Positions 24,194-42,540 of a stretch of 64,000 nucleotides of DNA are shown here, one piece after another. The notes beneath the pieces are model-generated. The model was not told where the DNA came from, did no database searches, and saw nothing but the letters and a program-made list of their open reading frames with translations. The stretch comes from Symbiodinium natans. Lineage: Eukaryota > Sar > Dinophyceae > Suessiales > Symbiodiniaceae. Each line of letters starts with the position of its first letter. Within the stretch, counting starts at the first letter, position 1. The position numbers and the translations under genes were made by a program. The DNA lies in contig CAJNDS010002159.1 of the NCBI GenBank assembly GCA_905221605.1, forward strand, positions 248,001-312,000, given 5' to 3'.

Positions 24194-25360
24194 ATTGAAG
24201 CTTGCATCGGTTGACCAAATCCTTCGGTTCATTTTTAACTTATTTCATAACTTTGAGTTTTTCTTGCATTTTTTGGGCGGCAGTCGGTCAATTAGCTCCT
24301 TCTGGTTGGCATTGCCAAATTGCTTGGCACCTCGTTTGTCTCTGCAGCACTTGGCTAGACTTGATATCCAGGCCGACGAAGCCCTTTCGAAGGTTTGAGG
24401 GCCACGTTTTGCAGCGTCAGAGCTCAGCTCGAAGCAGCTGTGCCCCAGATTCAAGGACATCCTCCGAACTCTCAATATCTCTCAGGATTCTCTGTTGTAA
24501 ATGGTCTGGATTAGAGGAACTAGGAAACATTACAACCCTTTTCAAAGTAGATGTGGATGTTGGTTCGGAGTCAAATTGCAACAGGTGAGGGGCAACAAGC
24601 CACAACAAGCTTACAGGCCCACAGCACAGAAGTAGATGCTGGCTGGTCGGGTAAGGACAACCGTAAAGCCAAGAGGGGGTTGAAGACCTGCATCCGGAAA
24701 GAAGTGTTGGCAGTAGATGTCGGTCGTGAAACCCACAACCCAACATGCTATAGCTCGAACAGCGAAGGAAACTGTGCGGTCATAAGCCCAATAAGCAGAT
24801 CCGTTTGTTTCCCCGCCTCGACATAGAAACCCTCTGCTTGTGGTTCCAAATGAGTGAAGCGCTTGAAACGAAGGAAACTATTAATTCGCACTTCATTGCT
24901 TGGACATCTTCAGTCCTTGTGGCATTTGCAGCTTGTTCGGCAAGAGTGATGCGAAAGCTTGAGTGGATCCCAGAACCAGCCCTAGCAGCCCTGGATGTGT
25001 GAGTCTCGAAGGCATGCTGATGTTGTGCATGGGGCACTGGCAAGTAGCCGGTTGCTTTATCGTTTCCCCCCTGCTAAGGCGCTGCCAGACCTTTACGTGA
25101 TAGTGAGCGAGCTCTTTCGGCAGTTCTACTTGATGCGTACAGGCCAGAGTGCGACAGTGCCTGCTCGTTTCTTATTCGGCTCATGTTTGCATGCTCCGCT
25201 TGCTGAGATGTTGCAAGGCGAGTCCGTGCTTGGGCCCTCGAGAGTTGGAGGTTTTACTGGGGAAGCGATGTGCGCCGAAGTGCCAGGCATCAGCGCTCTG
25301 CTCCTCTTCTTCGGGGGCTTGCTCCTTGTAAGAGAGGCCAGGGTGGTGGCTGTGGGAGAG

Positions 25361-25660
25361 AGCGAGAGAGAGAGAGAGAGAGAGAGACAGAAAGATGGAA
25401 AGAAAGGACTACAGAAAGAAAGAAAGAACGAGAGGAAAGAAACAAAGCAAGCAAGGAAGGAAGGAAGGAAGGAAAGAAAGACATACATAAACAAAGAAAA
25501 CACAAATACAGACATAAACAAAAAAAGACACAGTGAGAACATACATAGACACAGACAGAACGAACTATGTCAATGCGACAAAGAGAAACAAAGCAAGACA
25601 GAAACCAGAACGACACGGAAAGAACGGAACAACGCAACAAGTTCAATGGCTGCCCTAGTG
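25361..25660. repeat. Polypurine tract on the + strand
   Basis: Starts as GAGAGA dinucleotides and continues as GAAA, AAGG and ACAGA-type repeats, about 300 bases with very few pyrimidines in the first half. Long ORFs on both strands here are a by-product of the composition. Confidence 0.85.
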
Positions 25661-26183
25661 CCGCCGATCCCTAGACTTGAGCCGTAACCCTGCAAGTCCC
25701 GCGAACGTGTTGGTCTGCTCCCACGAGCCCTCAAGTCCTAAACTTTAATAAACTTGAAACTCGGAACCCGAAAGCCTCGTTGAGGGATGTGGCATTGATG
25801 TGGGGGTGTCAGTAGAACGCATTTCCGACAGGGTTGGCCAAACAAACTTTCAGGGCGTACCCAGGGAAGTGGGGTGTTGTTTGCACTATGCTTGAATCTA
25901 AGCGGTCAGCCATTGTCTTGAAAGATTTCGCCACGGGACCCCCCAAACCAGGACCCGCGCCAGGGGTATTTTGAATCTTGTAGACAGAGCGACAGAGACA
26001 GAAAGACAAGAGGCAGCAAGCAAGCATGAGCAAGTGAAGTGACAGTGAGTGAGCGGCGGTTTGTGCGGTTTGTGATGGCAAAAAGTTCGGTTGGGTGAGC
26101 ATGTTCGGGATGCAGGTGAGTTGGATGAGTCGGGAGCGCACAAGTGGCATTGGCCATGCATTCTGTTGCCTGAGGAGGTGCAG

Positions 26184-26293
26184 GTGTCGGACACCACTGA
26201 AATATCAGTTATGCTGACGATCGTTTTTGGCTCCATTATTCTGTCGACAATGATGCACATGGGTGTCCTGTCTCCGTTTGTCGGACTTGGCAT
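26184..26293 (+). CDS. Candidate exon with a membrane-spanning segment
   Basis: Flanked by GTGCAG| and by |GTGAGT, the best-looking splice pair in this interval. It reads VSDTTEISVMLTIVFGSIIL then STMMHMGVLSPFVGLGM. A TT..L.IVFG pattern followed by Met/Gly-rich residues resembles the last membrane helix of cation/proton exchangers, but the match is too short to name the family. Confidence 0.35.
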
Positions 26294-26913
26294 GTGAGTG
26301 TGCATGCGCAGGGCGATTGGCTTAGCCCCACTCTTGAACCTTGCTACATCAAAGGTCCCAAAACGGGTGCCGCATATGATGAGTCCGAGGAGGAGGAGGA
26401 GTCGAAGCTTGGCAACAGCAGCCCAAGTGACTAGGGTTGACCATGCCGTCCAGTAGGCAGCAGCGAGGACGTCTCTTCTTGGTTGAAGTTGGAATGTAAG
26501 ATCCCGGATATGGCCTCCTATAGCGGGCCCCCTTTTTGCCGAGATCTTTTCTAGGGCGGTGCCGTCTGAGGCCTGTGAAAGCCCGAGAGATTACCACAAA
26601 TGCGGAGGCGACATTGTACTCGTATCTTGGAGCCAAGAGAATCTGGATCTCCCGCTTAAGTCACTCCGGTACCCTGTAGACGCAGACCCTGTAGACGCAG
26701 ACATACGCACAAGCCGAACTTCTTGGGCTCTGGTTTGCAGCCTCTGTTGGGTTCAAGAGCAGAACCAGGTCATTGTTAGGTGTTTTGGACTAGGAGATGC
26801 GGGTGTGCACTGAGTTGTTTGCTGCACCTTGGAGTGTGCTTGCCAAGGCTCTATTGAGTGGCCTCAGAGATTGCCGCAAAAAGACTTGCTGACAAGCTTT
26901 GCTTCCTCGGCAG

Positions 26914-26957
26914 CTGGACTCGCTCTCTCCACTTTGGTTGCTCTGCTTGTGCATCAG
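26914..26957 (+). CDS. Candidate exon, hydrophobic
   Basis: CGGCAG| before and |GTGTGC after. Reads GLALSTLVALLVHQ in the phase that fits those borders. It could follow the membrane exon at 26184 in the same gene, but the join at 26293 (phase 2) has not been traced to it. Confidence 0.22.
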
Positions 26958-29900
26958 GTGTGCATCAGACGCAAGAAACAAAAGTGGGCTGTGCCAGATT
27001 TGCTAGTGCCATACTGCATCACAGCACTGCAGATACAGAGCTCAGATTTTTCGTATCCGAAGATGGGCAGCGGCAGAGCTGTAGCCATGCAGCGATTGTG
27101 TAGTGGCGACGCAGACTATGTGACATCCCAGCCATGGGTGCGCACCATGTTGACTACGGCCTACAGGCTCCTGGCGCCGGTAATTGCTAGATGCGTGCAA
27201 CTCCAAGGCTTCCGTTTAGTCTTGACAAACCATATGGCTGAAGCCAGCCAAGTTCAGGCAATGTCCAGAGATCTCTCGCTGCAACCGTGATTGCACAGTT
27301 TGCACCAAACTCCCCCACTGCAACTCCCGTCTGCTCCTTGGAGTCCTGGACACAATGCCCTGGTCGTTGATGTTTGGCTCTCTTTGCAAGGCGCAGCCGA
27401 TGGCAGCTTGGGCAATGTACCCAACGTACCACATGCCGGGATTGAACCCCCAGGCGCATGCGCAGTGCCGTTGACCAGTGCCTTTGACCAGTGCCTTGGC
27501 GCAATGCCTTTGCAGAGCGGTTCAATCCAACTGTGATTCGAAGACTCTGTCAGGCCTCGCCATTTCTGCCTCGGCAGAAAGCGGCTCAGGAGTGCCTTGG
27601 CTGTTGCACATGGTGCTTGCTGTTGGCACGCGTGGAGCTCTCTCGCCTTATGCCCCGAAGTACTCCAAGACGAAGCCGACATCTAGGCAAGGTGGAGGCA
27701 TTTTTAAAGCCTCGCACCCTGCTTGCAAGGTAGTGTTTCGGGCTTATTCAATGGCTGTTGAATCGGTCGAAAAACACTTCAACAGCGAGCAGAGTTGTTG
27801 GCGAGGAGGTTCTTGGTTAGCACTTCGGTCAGAAGGTGTTCGTAGCACGGTAGTGCACGTACGGTGCATTGCCCTTAGTGCTATGTAAGGAGGCCGCCTT
27901 CAGGGCACCTTGCGTTCTCTCGCAGCGTGTTGCAGCACCCAGGAGATTCGGTTCCCAGCATCCTAAGAAGCCCTGAGGTGGCGCGCGCTGCTCCGGCGCC
28001 TCGCTGCGACGCCGCTTCCCATGGGCCGCGAGGCGCTGCTTTGGGTGCGAAGGCTGGAGGGTCCAGTGAGGGGCGGGGTAGCGGCGCGGCGTGGGAGGGG
28101 GGGGGTTTAAGCAGGGTCATAGAGGCTGCAGCTGAAGCTCTGATTCCCAACTGTTTGCCCTGCAGTTGTTTTCTGTGAATATCAGAATGGACCAGACGGA
28201 GGTTGGAGGAGGCCGCAGCGGCAGCCATACAACTACAGTGGCGCCACTTGGAAGAAGTCCAAGACGGCACTAGCTCTTGGTGGTGCGCAACGCGACAGTG
28301 CTGCTCTGACAGCTAGTGACATGCTACATCGCTGTGAGCTGTATGAGAGCATGAGTAGAAAGCGAAAAATAGCACCCATAGTGGTACTCTTATGGTACGC
28401 TAAGATTTGCAAGAACAGTCTGGTGCCAAGAGTTATAGCAAAAGCAGTTGTGCTTCCTTGCCAACTCAAAGAGCTTCAAGAAGCCTTGGCCGCAACCAGG
28501 CTGCCACTGGTGGACAAAGCTCCAACATCGATTGGCAGGCTCACCCGAAGACTACGCACCAGCAGGCGGCGCTGGGGAGGTCTGTTGAGGTCGGGCTTGG
28601 GGTGGGCATTGGGATTCCACGGAAGGTTGCTAACCCTGGAAAGGAGATGCTGGGCAACTCCTAAATCCTAAAAGGGGAGTTGGCTGGGCAGCCCTGAGGA
28701 GATACCGAATAAAGCCATAAACTCAAAACCAACCAACCTCGAAACTGCATCCTGCCAAGGCGGTAGTGGCTGTCATACAAGGCCATTTGGAGTAGTTCGT
28801 CCCGAAATCTTTCGAGGTACTCGTTGGAGGCTCCGCTTGTACTAATGAGACTCCATTGTTGCACCTACTGACAGCTTCAAGCTTCATCGGGCCACTTCGA
28901 GATCCACATCAAAAATAATCAAAAATGTAAGTCTATAGCTTCCCTTCCAGGGAACTGGTAGCGTAGCGCAACCGAAGTGGCACCATTAAAGCCTCATCGA
29001 ATCATCACTGGCCTGTTGTCGAAGTCAGAAAAACTGGCATGTTCCAGGCCTTGGTTCAACCTCGCTTGAAACCTCCTCCGCTCTCCAAAAAGGTGTCTGC
29101 ACCACAGGATAGCATAAGCCCATACTAAGTAGCAGATGCTGTGGCTCAAATGCAAGCCTCGTCCAGACCCTCCTGACCCAAACCCTCACGAGCATTTCAC
29201 ATTGTCTCCGTTCGGCTAGCCAATGCTTGTGCAACCGCTCGCGTTGCTGAAGCCCATTCTGCTGTTGGGGATGCCACACGGCGGTGTTCAAGTTGTGCTC
29301 GCAGTAGAAGCCTCCCAGATCCATCTTTAGCCAGCAGATGCAGTGAGATGCCAGGGGCGAGCCCTTGGTTTGACGAGTGGCAATACACGCGGAGCCCACA
29401 AACGCAAGGCTCTGGGGTCTGTGGCAACAAGCATGCAACACGCCGCATCGGTACCTTGAGGTTTTGAGAGAAGTTCTCAGGCAGTGCTTGCGAAGCATCG
29501 TAAGTTACGGGGCATCAGTCGCCGTCAAGTTCGACTCCCGGGCCCTTCGGCTGGCCCTTCGGCTGGCCAAATGAGAGAAGGCAAGCCATTCAAGCCCGCG
29601 AGCAAACCCTAAAGTGCGATAAAGCAAGCTCCCGGTTTCGGCAGGCCAGCGCCGGGCGCGAAGCTTTGGGCCACATAGGCAGCAGTTTTGCTGAGGAGTG
29701 CGCAGAGATGCTTATCATCGTGCTGTGTTGCTCCGCACCCCCATGGTGCTGACCTGCATGCGTGTTCCAGTCTGTGTTGCTCTCCATGTTGCTTCATGTT
29801 GCTTCATGTTGCTCCATTTTCCGTAGTCTGTTCATGGCATTTCTGCTCTTGGTTGTGCCGTGCTCAGAGCACTCCGCTGCTTTCGCTCCATGCTCCGATG

Positions 29901-31169
29901 CTGCGTTCCGTTCTCCGTACTTCGCTTCGCTGTGGTTTAGAGCTTATGGCTTTTGAGGGTTTAGTGAGGCTTTAGGGCTTTACGGATTGAGGGTTAAGGT
30001 TATATGCTCTTAGGGTTCAAGGTTTGGAAACAGGTAGGTAGTTCAGAACGGAGTGGCACATCTCTTGCTCAACTTTTCAGCAACAGTGTAGCAAAAGGTG
30101 CCAGGTACCAGAAGTGCTTCAAATCTCAATGTGATCGGGGTCCAGGCGGCGGCATGGTCTTGGACGTGTGGAAGAACCACAGCAGCGCCAGCGCCAGAGG
30201 TGGGAGCGTCGAGATTTCAGTGCATGTTCTTTTCAAGCTGATATTCCTGTAAGCACGAGCAATTTCTATGACATGTCGAGGGACGTTATGGAATCAAAGT
30301 GAAGGTCAGTCTGCTCATTCGACACATTGCGGTCGCTAGCTAGTCTTGATGCGCAATTCAGTTCCTTTGTTCAGGCAGGTGCAAGATGCGAAGCCAAACG
30401 AGGCCATTCGAGAGACTGTGAAGATGCTCTTTCACAAGATCTTTGGTTAACTGTTCTGCACCCACGGCACAATGTTCAGGATGCCGGGCCAATGAGGGCA
30501 TACGGGCAGAGGCGGGACGCTGAGTGGCACTGCCTGAGCTCCAGACTCCTTTCTGATCCGCCTTGATCCGTCCTAGCCGGGTGAGTGCTGGGCACTTTGA
30601 GTCGCTCGTCCAAGACCTTGTCTCATGCGAGGCCCCGAAGCCAGCCTGCGCGTCTGAGATGGGTCCCCGTGAGACCAAAAGAGGTAGCAACTGACAAGGA
30701 GGAGGGGGAAAACACCCGTGCGTTCGTTTCTTGCATCGGAGCTTTGGCACTGGCGTCGTCGGGCATCTTGGGAGCTTTGTAGTGGGGCCTGAGGACAGGA
30801 CTGACGATTGAGGCGGTTTTTGGTAGGTGCGGGCTCCTGCAGCATGCGCAGCATGCGCAGCATGAACCGCATGTGCAGCAGACTGGGGCTTTGATGTGCC
30901 GAACCCAAAGTTCTGATTCCAAAGCTCGCCACTCATGCCCTTTATGCCCCCTCGGCTCAGCTTCGCTGCCAACCCAATGCCCACCAAAGCGTTCGAAGGC
31001 AGCCAGAGCTTTAGGAGCTGCATGTGCAACAAAGGGAGTGACACCGAAGGTTTAGAACCACGTCGTCATGTGGGGCTAGTGCAAAAGTAGCAAGTCTCGG
31101 CATCTGGACGTTGCGTGCTGCTTTAACATGCGTTGCTGAACTACCTATACGGTTGGCTTCCGGGAGGCG

Positions 31170-39061
<7,892 letters not shown>

Positions 39062-39632
39062 TTACCAGCTGGTGATCTCGGACTGGCGCTCACCCGCACG
39101 CGCTTACCTGTCCATTGCCAGGCGCTGCAGTGAGACGGAAGGAATTGCAGATGAAAATGCGTGAGCTCCGCCCATGTTCCAACATGTCCCGACGTCTACG
39201 CGGCCGCTACGGCTGCACAGTTGCAGGGGCAAGCCCATGGGCCCCCATGGGGTGGTTTCGGAAACGTCCTTGTAGTTAAGCCCCAGCTCATGCCATCCAG
39301 GAGGTCCAACTGGATCCTCATAACCATGCTTGTCGGTCCCTGAACCCCGAAGTCACCCACGCCGGCCAAGCCGCGAACTTGACTCCGCTGCTCGGCTCGG
39401 TTTCTGCGGCGCTCCCGGAGGGATGTGCCGGAGGTCCTTAGTTTTTGAGGCCGCGGCTGGGGCGACCAACGGAGGTGTTTTTTTGTTTTGATCTCGGTCG
39501 AGACGATTCTGGCCAGAACCGAAGTAGCTGAAGTAGCCGCTGGCTAGGAATGATCTCAAGAGCTCCTCTCCTTCCCTTCTGGCCTCAGTTCTTGGTCAGG
39601 CATAAATGGCTAGCTCGGGCGGCAACGGTACG
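39062..39632. other. Short spacer between MAT and COPA
   Basis: About 570 bases without a recognisable gene. No TATA box or AATAAA is evident. Pyrimidine-rich stretches ending in AG before the COPA ATG (near 39585 and 39597) could serve as acceptors for spliced-leader addition, the usual way dinoflagellate mRNAs receive their 5' end; this is inference. Confidence 0.4.
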
Positions 39633-40609
39633 ATGCTCGTGAAATGCGAGACCAAGAGCAATAGGGTCAAGGCCTGCAATCCCTTTGGGCAAGGGCTGAG
39701 GATTTCAGGACGGGATATAGATTGAAGTTGGGCTTGAGGAACCTGGTGAGATTACAAGCATATCAATGGATGCCCTCAGGTACCATAGCCTAGACCCGGT
39801 GAAAAGAACCCTCAACCATTTGGATCCATGAGTGTCGCAAAGTCGTAGAGCGTGGGGCAAGTTGAACCCTGCCAGGGCCTGAGCTTTCACCCCAAGCTCT
39901 CGTGGATCCTGGCCAGTGGCTGTCTGAGATGGGGTTTCTGTGTCTGTTTTTTGGTTGAGTTTTGGTGGCGCTGGACGCCAAAACCAAGGCAGCGCAGACG
40001 CGAAGGACTGTGAACGTGCCTTCTGTCTAAGGTCTCCACAATGGCACCATCCAGTTGTGGGATTACAGGACTTGGGCTCACAGTTGCAGAGGGCATGAGG
40101 ACTTGCATTTGATACCTTGCCCTGCTTTTCTACCCGTAGCCGAATCTCATCATTTCGACAATGCTTCTCTTGGAGAGGATCGGCTCCTTGATCGACAAGT
40201 TTGAGGAGACTGAGACTGCCTTGACAGTTGTGTAACCTTGGAATGAGGTTACTTGGGATGTCCACCCTTATACTAACAGTCCTTACTAGGGATTATAGTA
40301 CCCCTAATTGTAACCCCTAGTAAGGACTGTTAGTCTAAGGGAGAACATCCCAAGTTGTTACTTTGCTTCTCTGGACGCGGAGTGTATTGACAGGAGCACG
40401 AGGGGGGTCCTGTGCGAGGCATTTGCTTCCACCTCTCACAGCCACTGCGTGATGCCAAGTGGGAACGCGGGAAGCATTCAGAGCGATGACGACTGTTCTT
40501 CGTCTCCGCACTTCTGTCTTGCTCCAGGTTTGTTTCTGGTGGCGATGATTACAAAATCAAGGCCACGATCCCAGGATGCGAACAAAACTTCCTGCAACCC
40601 TTTACCACA

Positions 40610-40641
<32 letters not shown>

Positions 40642-41538
40642 CCCACCCACCCACACACACACACACGCACACGCACACGCACACGCACACGCACACGCAC
40701 ACGCACACGCACACGCACACGCACACGCACACGCACACGCACACGCACACGCACACGCACACGCACACGCACACGCACACGCACAAGCACACGCACACGC
40801 ACACGCACACGCACACGCACACGCACACGCACACGCACACGCACACGCACACGCACACGCACACGCCACACGCACACGCACACGCACACGCACACGCACA
40901 CGCAGCACACGCACACGCACGCGCACGCACGCGCACGCACGCGCACGCGCACGCGCCACGCACGCGCACGCGCACGCGCCACGGCACGCGCAAGCGCAGC
41001 GCACGCGCACGCGCACGCGCACGGCGCGCACGCGCACGCGCAAACGCGCACGCGCACGCGCCGGCGCGCGCGCGCCGCGCGCGCGCGCGCTGCGCGCGCG
41101 CGCGCGCGGCGCCGCACGCGCGCGCGCGCGGCCGCGCGCACGCGCGCGCCGCACGCGCGCACGCGCGCACGGCGCCGCACGCGCGCACGCGCGCAACGCG
41201 CAGCGCGCACGCGCGCACGCGCGGCAGCGCGCACGCGCGCACGCGCGCACGCGCGCACGCGCGCACGCGCGCACGCGCCGCGCACGCGAGCACGCGCCGC
41301 GACGCGCGCGCACGCGCACGCGCGGCACGCGCACACGCGCACACGCGCACACGCGCGCACGCGCACGCGCACGCGCACACGCACACGCACACGCACACGC
41401 ACACGCCCACACGCACACGCACACACGCACACGCACGCCCACGCACGCCCACGCACACCCACGCACACCCACGCACACCCACGCACACACACGCACACCC
41501 ACGCACACCCACGCACACACACGCACACACACGCACAC

Positions 41539-41584
<46 letters not shown>

Positions 41585-42309
41585 GTCCTCCATACCTGCT
41601 GCACTTGAGGTTTGGAACTACAAGCTCCGAAGATGTATCTTCACACTTCTAGGCTCGTGACGGTACGAACGGACTTTGTACATCTTTGATCCTGGCTCAC
41701 GAATTCGGGGGCCACTTCGAGGTCACCTCGACTACATCAGAACGGTCGAGTTTCACGACGAGTACCCGTGGATTCTTAGTGCCTTTGATGAGATCTGCTT
41801 GATGTCAAGGTTGTCGAATCCGGTCGAGCCAGAGCTTGGCCGGCTTCAGCAAGTGCATGGTTTGCAGTGGGATCGCGGGGTTCACTGATCTTTGAGTGTC
41901 TTATAGTTCAAGTGTGAAGCCTTGGGTTGAGGACTCGAGTCCGCAATCCCGAATGCTGAAGCGATGACGATTGACTTGGCTTTGCCTCGGCACTGCAGGT
42001 GCGTCGGATGACCAGACCATCCGAATCTGGAATTGGCAGTGGAGAGCTTGGCTTGCGGAATCCGCGGTCGTGCAGGGGACACCATGGACTTCCCAGGTCG
42101 TTGTAAGCAAGTTGTCAGTCTTGGATGCCAAGGTCGAGATCTTGTATTGCAGTTTGGAGCCTAGCTTTGTGCAACTTTGCACGAGCTTGAGCATGCATCG
42201 GCGTGTAAATGCCTCTGCTGGTGGGCCTGTCGCACTCTGGGCTCACAGGTTCTGACCGGCCACAATCACTACGTGATGTGTGCCCATTTCCACCCGAAGG
42301 AGGAGCTTG
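39633..42309 (+). CDS. COPA: Coatomer subunit alpha, N-terminal WD40 part (gene continues or is broken)
   Basis: Alpha-COP is a scaffold of the COPI coat in Golgi-to-ER transport; its N-terminal WD40 propeller binds dilysine cargo. Exons: 39633-39671 ([13 protein letters not shown]), 39876-39915 ([13 protein letters not shown]), 40032-40068 ([11 protein letters not shown]), 40178-40205 (IGSLIDKFE), 40394-40446 ([17 protein letters not shown]), 40528-40561 ([11 protein letters not shown]), 41610-41652 ([14 protein letters not shown]), 41722-41778 ([18 protein letters not shown]), 41999-42050 ([16 protein letters not shown]), 42249-42309 ([20 protein letters not shown]). The identity is secure: every exon matches the very conserved start of COPA. 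The first ATG fits the family start. The exon ending 42050 (phase 2) and the next (phase 0) require one missing microexon of 3n+1 nt. Only about the first 190 of roughly 1200 residues are present; no later exon is recognisable downstream. Confidence 0.92.
40252..40354. mobile_element. MITE-like element with 40-bp terminal inverted repeats (copy A), in a COPA intron
   Basis: A 103-bp element whose ends are inverted repeats of about 40 bp: CTTGGGATGTCCACCCTTA at the left and the complement of the same at the right with 3-4 mismatches, each running on into CTAACAGTCCTTACTAGGG. The loop is about 20 bp, AT-rich. It has no coding capacity. It occupies most of the COPA intron 40206-40393. A related copy lies at 60736. 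No clean target duplication is seen here. Confidence 0.8.
40604..41580. repeat. About 1-kb CA/CG microsatellite in a COPA intron
   Basis: Starts as CACG, becomes a long run of CACACG hexamers to about 40870, then a GC-only middle of GCGCAC and CGCG steps (40920-41340), then CACACG and CACGCACACC units, and ends as pure CA. It is alternating purine-pyrimidine almost throughout, so all six frames are open and produce artificial ORFs of 320-400 codons. It fills the intron 40562-41609. Confidence 0.95.
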
Positions 42310-42540
42310 GCCCTCCATCGCTCCGCATCTGTTTGTCTTTGTTGTTTTGTCTCCTTTGTACACACGCTTACTCCAATCATGCACATACACATATATATAT
42401 ATGAGCCTGAGACCTTTAGGGTTCTTTTGGCTTAGTTTTTATAAGCCCTCTTAAATAAACAAAGCCAAACGCGATAAATATAGGAATATATATGCTCTTA
42501 AATGAACGCGTCCACTACATGTCTCGATCTGTTCAAGTAT
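42310..42540. other. End of recognisable COPA sequence and transition to repeats
   Basis: After the exon ending at 42309 (GC donor) about 100 bases of ordinary sequence follow, then an AT microsatellite (CATATATATATATG near 42390) and AT-richer DNA that runs into telomere-like repeats. No further WD40 exon is seen. Confidence 0.5.

Larger units (their letters stand above)
18405..31169. other. 12.8-kb interval between the peroxidase and MAT genes, no firm gene
   Basis: No protein family is recognised. Several short stretches have AG before them, a donor-like end and a hydrophobic reading (listed separately at 24084, 26184 and 26914); a further one at 23246-23290 reads MRMWLFMFVASYLQ. They could belong to one membrane-protein gene. 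The interval also holds GA microsatellites (22250-22276, 25361-25390), a polypurine tract to 25660, a perfect 18-bp palindrome centred near 18538 and short telomere-like tracts near 23750 and 29960. Confidence 0.4.

Noticed and set aside
24995-25687. 230-codon ORF ending in a Lys/Glu/Arg-rich tail
   Set aside because: Its second half is translation of a polypurine repeat; the first half has no motif.
39705-40265. 186-codon minus-strand ORF
   Set aside because: It overlaps three firmly placed COPA exons on the other strand and has no motif; it is a shadow.
40449-41660. Overlapping ORFs of 320-403 codons on both strands (His/Thr, Val/Cys and Ala/Arg repeats)
   Set aside because: They are products of the CACACG/CGCG microsatellite, which has no stop codons in any frame, and they run across a proven COPA intron.
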